DNA of 5,009 bases from Rickettsiales bacterium (lineage in GTDB: Bacteria > Pseudomonadota > Alphaproteobacteria > Rs-D84): positions 1 to 5,009 of the forward strand of contig JAIRLP010000091.1 in NCBI GenBank assembly GCA_031259365.1, in the 5' to 3' direction. Shown here piece after piece: positions 1-4,892 of the stretch. The notes below the pieces were generated by a model that did no database searches, was not told where the DNA came from, and saw nothing but the letters and a program-made list of their open reading frames with translations. Every line of letters begins with the position of its first letter. Positions within the stretch are counted from its first letter, which is position 1. The translations under genes were made by a program, and so were the position numbers.

Positions 1-129
1 ATATGCGTTAGATTCTCCAAGAATTTTTGCCAAAGTAGCTTGAGACAAACCTTTTCGGTTTCTTATCTTCACCATCTCTGTAATGAATGATTTATATTTT
101 GGATCGAAAATTGTTTTTAGTCTAGTCAT
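1..129 (-). CDS. XRE-type helix-turn-helix regulator, N-terminal part (cut by window edge)
   Basis: The minus strand reads 43 codons without a stop from an ATG at 129-127 to the window edge, so only the N-terminus is visible. The protein begins MTRLKTIFDPKYKSF and continues with RNRKGLSQATLAKILGES, at about residues 23-40. That stretch is the usual start of an XRE/Cro-type DNA-binding domain: the basic helix, the 'GLSQ..LA..LG' turn and the beginning of the recognition helix. The 'TIFDPKY' opening is common in small stand-alone XRE regulators of proteobacteria. An AAGG at 138-141 (read on the minus strand) lies 8 nt before the ATG and is a plausible ribosome binding site. Such proteins often repress their own promoter, and a perfect dyad overlaps this start codon. 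Whether it pairs with a toxin gene cannot be seen, because anything downstream of it lies outside the window. Confidence 0.85.
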   Translation of the reverse strand, partial: MTRLKTIFDPKYKSFITEMVKIRNRKGLSQATLAKILGESNAY

Positions 130-137
130 ACCTAGAC
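120..137. promoter_or_regulatory. Dyad over the start of the XRE gene
   Basis: GTCTAG at 120-125 and CTAGAC at 132-137 are perfect inverse complements separated by six bases. The start codon of the XRE gene (127-129) lies in the spacer. As DNA this could be a self-repression operator. As mRNA it would form a 6-bp hairpin that puts the ATG in its loop and buries part of the region next to the ribosome binding site. The symmetry is seen; either function is inferred. Confidence 0.4.
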
Positions 138-388
138 CTTATTAGCAAACACTACTTACTAAGAAATTCTAAGTGGAATGAATTGCTAAATCATTAAACA
201 TAAATACCCTTAAAAACTTAAGAAACAGATTCATATTTCTTTATATGTCATCCCGTGACTTGACCACGGGATCTAGGTTATAGAGCAACTACATTGTTTA
301 CCTAGTTCCCGTGGTCAAGTCACGGGATGACACCAGAAAAAGAACAAAGGCTTGCCCTGACACACAAGTTCATGATAACCCGGATGTT
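130..388. other. Divergent intergenic gap of 259 bp
   Basis: This is the upstream region shared by the XRE gene (minus) and the GIY-YIG gene (plus). Bases 130-245 are AT-rich and carry a short dyad AGAAATTCT at 162-170, a possible second site for the XRE protein. Bases 246-332 are a long palindromic repeat described separately. No promoter with two convincing boxes was found on either strand. Bases 333-388 show nothing except the missing ribosome binding site noted for the next gene. Confidence 0.6.
246..332. repeat. Long palindromic repeat of the alphaproteobacterial 'TCATCCCG' type
   Basis: The 33-nt arms at 246-278 and 300-332 are inverse complements at 32 of 33 positions and enclose a 21-nt loop. 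Each arm starts TGTCATCCCGTGACTTGACC when read inwards. Intergenic palindromes of this style are scattered through many alphaproteobacterial genomes as non-autonomous repeats. The right arm has an open frame that reads VVKSRDDT and joins the GIY-YIG frame, so automatic callers may start that gene inside the repeat at GTG 311. A stable RNA hairpin would form on either strand. No poly-T tract follows either arm, so it does not look like a standard terminator. Confidence 0.9.
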
Positions 389-712
389 ATGCAAAAATAT
401 TATTATGTTTATATCATGGCCAGTGACAGAAATGGCACATTATATATCGGGTTCACCAGCAACCTTTCCCAACGAATTTTTGAACACAAGAATCATTTAA
501 CACCTGGTTTGACCAGCAAATACAATGTGGAAAAACTGGTCTATGCCGAACGTTTTGAAGATGTTAACGAAGCAATCTGTCATGAAAAACGTTTAAAAGA
601 ATGGAAAGATTTATATGAAGATTTAAATATGTTGTTATTGATTAATAACCTAGGCATTAAAAATAAAAAGAATATTACAGATGTGGATTGTGGGGCGGCA
701 GGAGTGTATTAG
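389..712 (+). CDS. Small GIY-YIG endonuclease-like protein, probably internally deleted
   Basis: A protein of 107 residues from ATG 389. It opens MQKYYYVYIMASDRNGTLYI, giving the 'GIY'-equivalent YVY at 6-8 and YIG at 19-21. R29, H33 and Glu66 in 'HEKRLKEWK' match the positions of the nuclease core and the metal-binding Glu. This single-domain group (often labelled UvrC-like or UPF0213) has about 90-100 residues and usually ends with 'W.RAWK..LIE..NPEWKDLY'. Here KEWK (70-73) runs straight into DLYEDLN, so the block between two W-K motifs is missing, including the Asn-Pro probably needed in the active site. Residues 80-107 resemble nothing I know. A longer reading from GTG 311 only translates the palindrome, so I chose ATG 389, although no ribosome binding site precedes it. 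It converges on the next gene with a 50-bp gap. The nuclease fold is clear; activity is doubtful and the gene may be decaying. Confidence 0.75.
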   Translation: MQKYYYVYIMASDRNGTLYIGFTSNLSQRIFEHKNHLTPGLTSKYNVEKLVYAERFEDVNEAICHEKRLKEWKDLYEDLNMLLLINNLGIKNKKNITDVDCGAAGVY

Positions 713-762
713 ACACACATGACCAAAGCCCAACGGCCACAGATGTAATGTTATATTCAATT

Positions 763-2055
763 TTACCAGGTCATGGATTTGTAAGATTTCTTGCCCACAG
801 TATCGCCGAACATGTCGCGCTTTTGTTGGGAAATTGTTTCATACTGGTCTGATGAAATAACACGCAGAACAAAACTTTCATCGTTGCGCTGTGCCAGAAC
901 TGGGATGATACGCTGATCAGATACACCTGTATCGTGTAAAACCTGTTCCACAATCGCCAAACGACGTGCAGCCAGCTTGCGTCCATCCAAAGATATTGTT
1001 GCACGCTGTGGGATAGAAATTTGAATAGCCCGTTTTGGATTACTTACAACAATACCCGCGTATTCGCTTAACAGATTATAATTGTCACGTGACAGTGCAG
1101 AATCATCCCCGCGGAAGCCAATTTTGATTTCCAGCGGGCGAACGCCCCCAGATTCAGACAAATCGCGTGTGGATGTAAATCCTTCCATTTCAGAAGTCAA
1201 ATCACTGGCCACATCAAAACGATCATCAATACGGTATGTGGACAAATGCTTGTTTTCTGATAAATAAGTTTTCTTAAATGCCTTTTTCAATTCGCTTGGG
1301 GACATTTTTGACATGTCCTTTTCGACGCTGGCGACCTTTGGTTCAGCACGCGAATTTCTTACCTGTCGTACAACAACATCTTCTTCCATGGGAACAACAA
1401 CGCGACGCAATGACACTTCTTCTGTCTTTTGAATTGGTTCTGATTTTTGCGCAACTTCCCGCACAGCAGGTTTTGCAGAGGCGCGCGCCACCACAGTTGG
1501 TTTCGCATCATAAGAAGAAATTGATGTCGGATGTGGCGCACTGGCGATACGGATACTTTCATCAGCCTTGCGCTGTAATTCAACCAATTTAGCAATTTCT
1601 GCATCCAGTTCAGATGTACGCGCAGCAACCGCTGGCACATCAAAAGATTCAAATGTTTCGACGGGTGCACGGGCAACAACAGCCGGTCTATCGATAAATT
1701 CTTCTGGTAAATCAAAATCGGAACGAATAACTGCAATTTCTTGTGGTTCTGGCAAACGCAATGGTTTTTCCATTCTGGCCCATAAATCACTGCTTGGTTT
1801 TTTTGGTGTCAAAATATCAGCTGGGGCGACTTTTACAATCTTTTCACCAGAATCAATTGCTGGCTTTTTAACAGCCACACGTTCAACCACAACGGGCAGC
1901 ACTTCAACCTTTGGCGTTGCTGCTTCGACCTTTTCACCGAATGCCGCGCGTGCAGACACAGACCCAGCCCCCACATTGACAACAGGCAGGCGAGCATTCG
2001 CAAATGCTGGCAAACAAGCAAAAATTGATAAAATAGAAGCTGTTGCTAAACGCAT
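763..2055 (-). CDS. Secreted protein with Pro/Val-rich middle and degenerate OmpA-like C-terminal domain
   Basis: This protein has 430 residues. It starts with a signal peptide (MRLATASILSIFACLPAFA, cleavage near residue 19-21), so it should reach the periplasm or outer membrane. Residues 22-245 are low in complexity and rich in Pro, Val, Ala, Lys and Glu, with VVARA at 126-130 and 188-192; this looks like an extended linker. A conserved-looking block, SPSELKKAFKKTYLSENKHL, lies at 252-271. Residues about 308-398 resemble an OmpA/MotB fold: 'IKIGF...DSALS..NYNLL..YA..V..NP', then RKLAARRLAIVEQVL aligned with the 'N..LS..RA..V...L' helix. The basic residue of that helix is present, but the Asp that OmpA uses to bind meso-diaminopimelate aligns with Gln350, so peptidoglycan binding is uncertain. 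The start is supported by AAGGGAAG 5 nt upstream. It lies 148 bp after murG on the same strand. Secretion is well supported; the OmpA-like reading is moderate and the exact role is unknown. Confidence 0.8.
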   Translation of the reverse strand: MRLATASILSIFACLPAFANARLPVVNVGAGSVSARAAFGEKVEAATPKVEVLPVVVERVAVKKPAIDSGEKIVKVAPADILTPKKPSSDLWARMEKPLRLPEPQEIAVIRSDFDLPEEFIDRPAVVARAPVETFESFDVPAVAARTSELDAEIAKLVELQRKADESIRIASAPHPTSISSYDAKPTVVARASAKPAVREVAQKSEPIQKTEEVSLRRVVVPMEEDVVVRQVRNSRAEPKVASVEKDMSKMSPSELKKAFKKTYLSENKHLSTYRIDDRFDVASDLTSEMEGFTSTRDLSESGGVRPLEIKIGFRGDDSALSRDNYNLLSEYAGIVVSNPKRAIQISIPQRATISLDGRKLAARRLAIVEQVLHDTGVSDQRIIPVLAQRNDESFVLRVISSDQYETISQQKRDMFGDTVGKKSYKSMTW

Positions 2056-2060
2056 TTATT

Positions 2061-2068
2061 CTTCCCTT
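2061..2068 (-). promoter_or_regulatory. Ribosome binding site of the secreted OmpA-like protein
   Basis: The minus strand reads AAGGGAAG here, with 5 nt between it and the ATG at 2055. It fixes the start upstream of the signal peptide. Confidence 0.7.
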
Positions 2069-2108
2069 CACAGCAATGTTACAACAAATCGCGAATCGGG
2101 AGCAAGCG

Positions 2109-2125
2109 GAAAATTGCAAATTTTC
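2109..2125. promoter_or_regulatory. 7-bp perfect dyad upstream of the OmpA-like gene
   Basis: GAAAATT and AATTTTC flank a 3-base centre. The site is 54-70 bp before the start codon, in the 148-bp gap after murG, where an operator or a 5' leader hairpin could lie. No clear -10/-35 pair was found nearby, so the function is open. Confidence 0.3.
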
Positions 2126-2156
2126 ACCGACATGAAATAAGGACTGAAAATTCAGC

Positions 2157-2177
2157 ACCCCTTTGAGCGTCAGGGGT
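2157..2177 (-). terminator. Weak stem-loop 25 bp after murG
   Basis: ACCCCT at 2157-2162 pairs with AGGGGT at 2172-2177 around a 9-nt loop. On the minus strand it follows the murG stop, but the only T-run (TTTT) comes about 6 nt after the stem. It could slow or partly end transcription out of murG; it is not a strong intrinsic terminator. Confidence 0.3.
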
Positions 2178-2202
2178 CCAGGCAACTTATGGTGTGTTGA
2201 CA

Positions 2203-3252
2203 CTAATATCGTGTGATTTCATTCACAATTAATTGAACAGCGTTATTAGGAACCAGTGCCTTTTCAGCCATCTTGATCAGACGCGGCTGATTATCAAACA
2301 GGTCTGTTAATGTCGACGTCAACCATTTGGCAATGAATTTGTCTTGCGACACCGCAAAGCCACCACCGTTCGCCACAAAGTTTTCAGCATTTGCGGCCTG
2401 GTCTGGATTAATCGCCAATGGGACAAAGATCGCAGGACGACCAATTGTTTGTAATTCAACAACCGTGCTGGCACCACTGCGACCGATCACCAAATCACTG
2501 GATACAATTGCGCTCGCCATATCATTAATAAAAGATAAAACATTCGCGCGGATTTTATTATCAGCATAAAATTTCTGCAAACGCTTTACATTTTCAGGAC
2601 GGGTCTGATGCATCACAAAAATTTTTTTATTTTTCATCGCACTCAATGCTGCTGGTACAACTTCGTCCAGAATCTGTGCACCTAATGAGCCACCAGTTAC
2701 CAAAATTTTGGATTCTAATGGCAAAGGACTGCCCGCGGCGGCGGCAATTTCGGGACGAACCGGCAGCCCGGTATAAACCACCTTTAACGTTTTGGGATTT
2801 GGCAGACCTTCGACCTTTGGGAAACTGGTCATCAAGGTTTTAACCCAGCGCATTGTGAATTTGTTTGCTCGGCCCACAGCCCCGTTTTGTTCATGCAACA
2901 GTGTTGGTACTTTCCACAAATGTGCTGCGAATACAGCCGACACTGATGCATAACCACCGAATGCCACAACACGATCTGGACGAAAAAACATAAAGCGTAA
3001 CACCAGCGCAACTGACGACAAGCCAATTTTAAACAAGGCCCACATCTGCTTTAACTTGCTTTTGGCGCCAACACCAGACGCCCAAACAAAACACACGCCA
3101 GCCCGCGCTGGTTTGTTACGTTTAACCATATTCATAACGCGGCCATCGGTTGAAATTGTGATCTTGTGACCACCTTTTGCTAATTCTGCGGCGACCGCCA
3201 TTGCTGGAAACACATGACCACCTGTTCCGCCTGTTGCAATCCATATACGCAT
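2203..3252 (-). CDS. murG: MurG, lipid II-forming GlcNAc transferase
   Basis: MurG moves GlcNAc from UDP-GlcNAc onto lipid I to make lipid II, at the cytoplasmic face of the membrane. The 349 residues match the family length. The N-terminal Rossmann domain has GGTGGH at 8-13, FGGYAS at 98-103, HEQN at 120-123 and TGLPVR at 161-166 (the usual Asn of TGNPVR is Leu). The C-terminal, nucleotide-sugar-binding domain has GGSLGA at 187-192, GRSGAST at 257-263, Glu266 and INPDQAANA at 281-289. The common D-H-Q is P-D-Q here; an Asp before that Gln is frequent in alphaproteobacterial MurG. Start ATG 3252 has AAAGGGG 6 nt upstream. The gene follows ftsW on the same strand, but after an unusually long 248-bp gap full of palindromes, so translational coupling is lost. 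murC, the standard next gene, is missing. Confidence 0.97.
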   Translation of the reverse strand: MRIWIATGGTGGHVFPAMAVAAELAKGGHKITISTDGRVMNMVKRNKPARAGVCFVWASGVGAKSKLKQMWALFKIGLSSVALVLRFMFFRPDRVVAFGGYASVSAVFAAHLWKVPTLLHEQNGAVGRANKFTMRWVKTLMTSFPKVEGLPNPKTLKVVYTGLPVRPEIAAAAGSPLPLESKILVTGGSLGAQILDEVVPAALSAMKNKKIFVMHQTRPENVKRLQKFYADNKIRANVLSFINDMASAIVSSDLVIGRSGASTVVELQTIGRPAIFVPLAINPDQAANAENFVANGGGFAVSQDKFIAKWLTSTLTDLFDNQPRLIKMAEKALVPNNAVQLIVNEITRY

Positions 3253-3258
3253 ATCTAA

Positions 3259-3265
3259 CCCCTTT
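3259..3265 (-). promoter_or_regulatory. Ribosome binding site of murG
   Basis: AAAGGGG on the minus strand, 6 nt before ATG 3252. Together with the perfect GGTGGH start region it fixes the murG start. Confidence 0.8.
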
Positions 3266-3289
3266 ATCTGAGTTTTAATTCCTATGTAT

Positions 3290-3396
3290 AAAATAAATTA
3301 TAATACGGGATATACGCTGATAAAAACAAAAGGAGTGTACAACTTGGTACATGACTGGCGTTTTTATCAAGTAGATACCCTATTATAATTTGTTTT
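3290..3396. repeat. Palindromic element A between ftsW and murG
   Basis: Arms at 3290-3327 and 3360-3396 fold on each other. The outer helix has about 18 pairs with one mismatch and one bulge (AAATTATAATA shared in inverse). After an internal loop of about 8 nt there is a perfect 10-bp helix, TGATAAAAAC with GTTTTTATCA. The apex contains a smaller perfect hairpin, TGTAC/GTACA at 3336-3351. It ends exactly where element B begins. It could be a mobile palindromic repeat or an mRNA structure between the two cistrons; no U-run at its end supports a terminator. Confidence 0.75.
3297..3302 (-). promoter_or_regulatory. Possible murG -10 box inside palindrome A
   Basis: The minus strand has a perfect TATAAT here, about 45 bp before the murG start, which would give a leader of roughly 38 nt. 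The matching -35 area reads TTTTAT at 17-bp spacing, a poor fit. It may let murG be transcribed independently of ftsW. AT-rich palindromes produce such boxes by chance, so confidence is low. Confidence 0.3.
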
Positions 3397-3505
3397 AATA
3401 ATAATTTTTTATGATGAAATAGGAAGAAGCAGTGGTGATTCCGACGTGTACAAGACGCACACGAGGATGAGCCACCGCGACCAGTGCTCATAAAAAATTA
3501 TTATT
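3397..3505. repeat. Palindromic element B overlapping the ftsW stop
   Basis: Perfect 18-bp terminal inverted repeats, AATAATAATTTTTTATGA at 3397-3414 and its complement at 3488-3505, enclose a more GC-rich core. Inside, 3429-3436 pairs with 3480-3487 at 7 of 8 positions, and CGTGT at 3445-3449 pairs with ACACG at 3459-3463, so the core continues the hairpin. The right arm contains the TAA stop of ftsW. AT-rich perfect ends around a GC-richer palindromic core resemble a small MITE-like insertion, but no clear target-site duplication was found. Confidence 0.75.
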
Positions 3506-4637
3506 TCCATTTGTCTTCGCGGATGACGGCTAACAACATTCCAAACAATAAACAGAATGCAATGAATGAACTGCCCCCGTATGAGATGAATGGTAACGTC
3601 ATTCCCTTTGGTGCAAACAGATGTAATGCTGACATCAAATTAATACAGACTTGTGTTCCGAATAATGCGGCCGCCCCACCTGCTGTATAAAAGACGAACG
3701 GATCACGCGCACTCATCGCATTATTCACCAATCGATTCAACACGTACAACAAAGCACATAATAATACACATGCCAAGATTGCCCCGCTGTCTTCTGCGAT
3801 TGCAGAAAAGACAAAGTCAGTGTGGGCATCGGGCAAAGACTGTTTCACAAACGCGTCATCACCACTGCCCAACAATCCCCCATGTTGAATAGATTGAATA
3901 GATTGTCTGACCTGGTAATCATCACCAGTACCCGAAAAGAATCCAACAATACGATTATGCACGTGCGACATGGTAAAGAATGCAAAGACACCCGCCATAC
4001 CAACACATCCCAGCAACACAGGTATCATCCACCAAGGCAATCCTGACATAAACAACATCGCACCCAGCACCGCAAAATACAATACAGATGTTCCCAGATC
4101 CGGATGGATCAAAATAATAACAAACGCCGACACAAAGATTCCCAGATATGTCCACCAACTTAGCAACCTTGGTCGCCAAGCTTCTTTATTCAAGAATATC
4201 TCGCCATACTTTTCCTTCATCGTGGCCAAGAACCAGGCGGTCATAAAGATAAATCCAGGCTTCATCAAATCAGATGGCATAACATTGGTAAAACCAAGGT
4301 TTACAAATCGGGCACTTCCTTTGATCACAGCTGGGGCCATCAAAGTCACCAGTAACAGCAGAAAGCAAACTAAAACATTTAATGCGGATATTCTGATGAC
4401 CCATTTTTTATTTAACATACTGGATGCGAATAATGTTACCAAACCCAATCCATAAAATGGCAATGCCTTTAGAATAAAAAAGAACCAAGGTTGACCGATA
4501 CGTTCAGCCGCCACACTGCCTGCTGAAACCATTGCCCACATACCGATAAAAATAAGACCAACGACGCACCATAACAAGCGTCTATCTATTTCAAAATACC
4601 AACTGGTAAGCTTACTTTCTTCGGTTCTTTTTAACAT
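3501..4637 (-). CDS. ftsW: FtsW, SEDS-family septal peptidoglycan polymerase
   Basis: FtsW polymerises lipid II into glycan strands at the division septum together with the class B PBP FtsI. The 378 residues are mostly hydrophobic, with about ten membrane helices after a short cytoplasmic N-terminus (MLKRTEESKLTSWYFEIDRR). SEDS motifs are in order: KGSARFVNLG at 106-115, MPSD at 120-123 where most members have QPSE, HPDLGTS at 178-184, the long loop GLLGSGDDAFVKQSLPDAHTDF at 254-275, and GMTLPFISYGGSS at 345-357. Asp274 in TDF corresponds to the catalytic Asp of E. coli FtsW. The septal motif context and the murG neighbour favour FtsW over RodA. No ribosome binding site precedes ATG 4637, and a -10 box sits only 6 nt away, so the mRNA may be leaderless. 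Upstream in-frame alternatives meet stop codons. The stop codon lies within palindrome B. Confidence 0.95.
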   Translation of the reverse strand: MLKRTEESKLTSWYFEIDRRLLWCVVGLIFIGMWAMVSAGSVAAERIGQPWFFFILKALPFYGLGLVTLFASSMLNKKWVIRISALNVLVCFLLLLVTLMAPAVIKGSARFVNLGFTNVMPSDLMKPGFIFMTAWFLATMKEKYGEIFLNKEAWRPRLLSWWTYLGIFVSAFVIILIHPDLGTSVLYFAVLGAMLFMSGLPWWMIPVLLGCVGMAGVFAFFTMSHVHNRIVGFFSGTGDDYQVRQSIQSIQHGGLLGSGDDAFVKQSLPDAHTDFVFSAIAEDSGAILACVLLCALLYVLNRLVNNAMSARDPFVFYTAGGAAALFGTQVCINLMSALHLFAPKGMTLPFISYGGSSFIAFCLLFGMLLAVIREDKWK

Positions 4638-4643
4638 ATTTTC

Positions 4644-4652
4644 ATTATATCA
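4644..4652 (-). promoter_or_regulatory. Extended -10 promoter of ftsW, probably leaderless
   Basis: The minus strand reads TGATATAAT, a perfect extended -10 (TGn + TATAAT). Six bases separate it from ATG 4637, so the expected transcription start falls at or next to the A of the start codon. The -35 area is poor (at best 3 of 6), as is usual for extended -10 promoters. The absence of a Shine-Dalgarno sequence fits a leaderless mRNA. Confidence 0.55.
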
Positions 4653-4660
4653 TTTTTATA

Positions 4661-4690
4661 GTGAAAATCATTTCTTTTTTGTGATATAAT
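4661..4690 (+). promoter_or_regulatory. Plus-strand promoter of the structured leader
   Basis: TATAAT at 4685-4690 is preceded by TGA, making an extended -10, and by GTGAAA at 4661-4666 (4 of 6 to the -35 consensus) at 18-bp spacing. Transcription would start near 4697, just before the first hairpin. The same nonamer, inverted, serves ftsW, so two promoters lie back to back within about 60 bp. Confidence 0.6.
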
Positions 4691-4696
4691 CCTAGA

Positions 4697-4869
4697 CGAC
4701 ACCGAAAAGCGTTTTCGGTGTTGGGGTGTGATTGCCCTTTTATTGGTGTCCGCAGGGATAAAAAAAACTCCAACTTGGTTGGAGGGCGGGTGTTATATAT
4801 AGAAGACACCGCACAATTTCCAATAAATTGCAATCAACCTCCAACCACCTGTCTATCTGGTGGTGTTTT
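4697..4869 (+). ncRNA. Candidate structured leader RNA or small RNA
   Basis: From the predicted start, the RNA can form these elements. A 5' hairpin pairs ACACCGAAAA (4699-4708) with TTTTCGGTGT (4712-4721). P1 pairs 4776-4785 with 4838-4847, 10 perfect bp. P2 pairs 4786-4793 with 4806-4812, one bulge, directly stacked on P1. P3 pairs CAATTT 4814-4819 with AAATTG 4825-4830. P1-P3 make a compact three-way junction. The 5' strand of P1 can instead pair with 4768-4773, and its 3' strand with the terminator hairpin at 4859-4864. These exclusive pairings are the layout of a riboswitch or attenuator for the gene at 4893. It matches no consensus I can recall (TPP, purine, SRP, 6S and tmRNA were considered). 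It could also be a free small RNA of about 173 nt ending at the terminator. Confidence 0.45.
4760..4784 (-). terminator. Terminator-like hairpin on the minus strand
   Basis: CTCCAA (4768-4773) and TTGGAG (4779-4784) form a 6-bp stem with a 5-nt loop. On the minus strand the stem is followed by seven T residues, a good intrinsic terminator shape. It would stop antisense transcripts before they reach ftsW, yet no minus-strand gene is seen to its right in this window. The same hairpin on the plus strand is the element competing with P1 of the leader RNA. Confidence 0.4.
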
Positions 4870-4873
4870 ATTT
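4844..4873 (+). terminator. Terminator-like hairpin just before the secreted-protein gene
   Basis: ACCACC (4844-4849) pairs with GGTGGT (4859-4864) around a 9-nt loop, followed by GTTTTATTT. It lies after its own promoter and 8 nt before the ribosome binding site, where no upstream gene needs ending. That position suggests conditional termination, or the 3' end of a small RNA. Confidence 0.5.
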
Positions 4874-4881
4874 AGAAAACA

Positions 4882-4886
4882 AAGGA
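4882..4886 (+). promoter_or_regulatory. Ribosome binding site of the secreted protein
   Basis: AAGGA, 6 nt before ATG 4893. It decides the start against the longer overlapping frame from GTG 4718. Confidence 0.75.
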
Positions 4887-4892
4887 AAATCT

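Noticed and set aside
311..388. N-terminal extension of the GIY-YIG protein from GTG 311
   Set aside because: It translates the right arm of a palindromic repeat and does not belong to the nuclease family; ATG 389 gives the usual family start.
718..775. CATGACC/GGTCATG inverse pair as a bidirectional terminator between convergent genes
   Set aside because: The 7-bp arms are 44 nt apart, one lies inside the OmpA-like coding end, and no T-run follows.
1568..2140. 190-codon plus-strand open frame
   Set aside because: It is antisense to the OmpA-like gene, has a Ser/Thr/Ala-rich translation typical of an opposite-strand shadow, and has no ribosome binding site.
3282..3491. 69-codon minus-strand open frame between ftsW and murG
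   Set aside because: It lies wholly inside the two palindromes, has no ribosome binding site, and its composition (runs of Leu, Cys, His) follows from the repeats.
3970..4455. 161-codon plus-strand frame
   Set aside because: It is antisense to the membrane core of ftsW; the polar translation is the expected mirror of hydrophobic codons.
4645..4833. 62-codon minus-strand frame upstream of ftsW
   Set aside because: It overlaps both promoters and the structured leader and shows no family resemblance or start signal.
4697..4869. Known RNA families (6S, SRP, tmRNA, TPP or purine riboswitch)
   Set aside because: None of their conserved sequence cores could be found by eye; only the fold layout is riboswitch-like.
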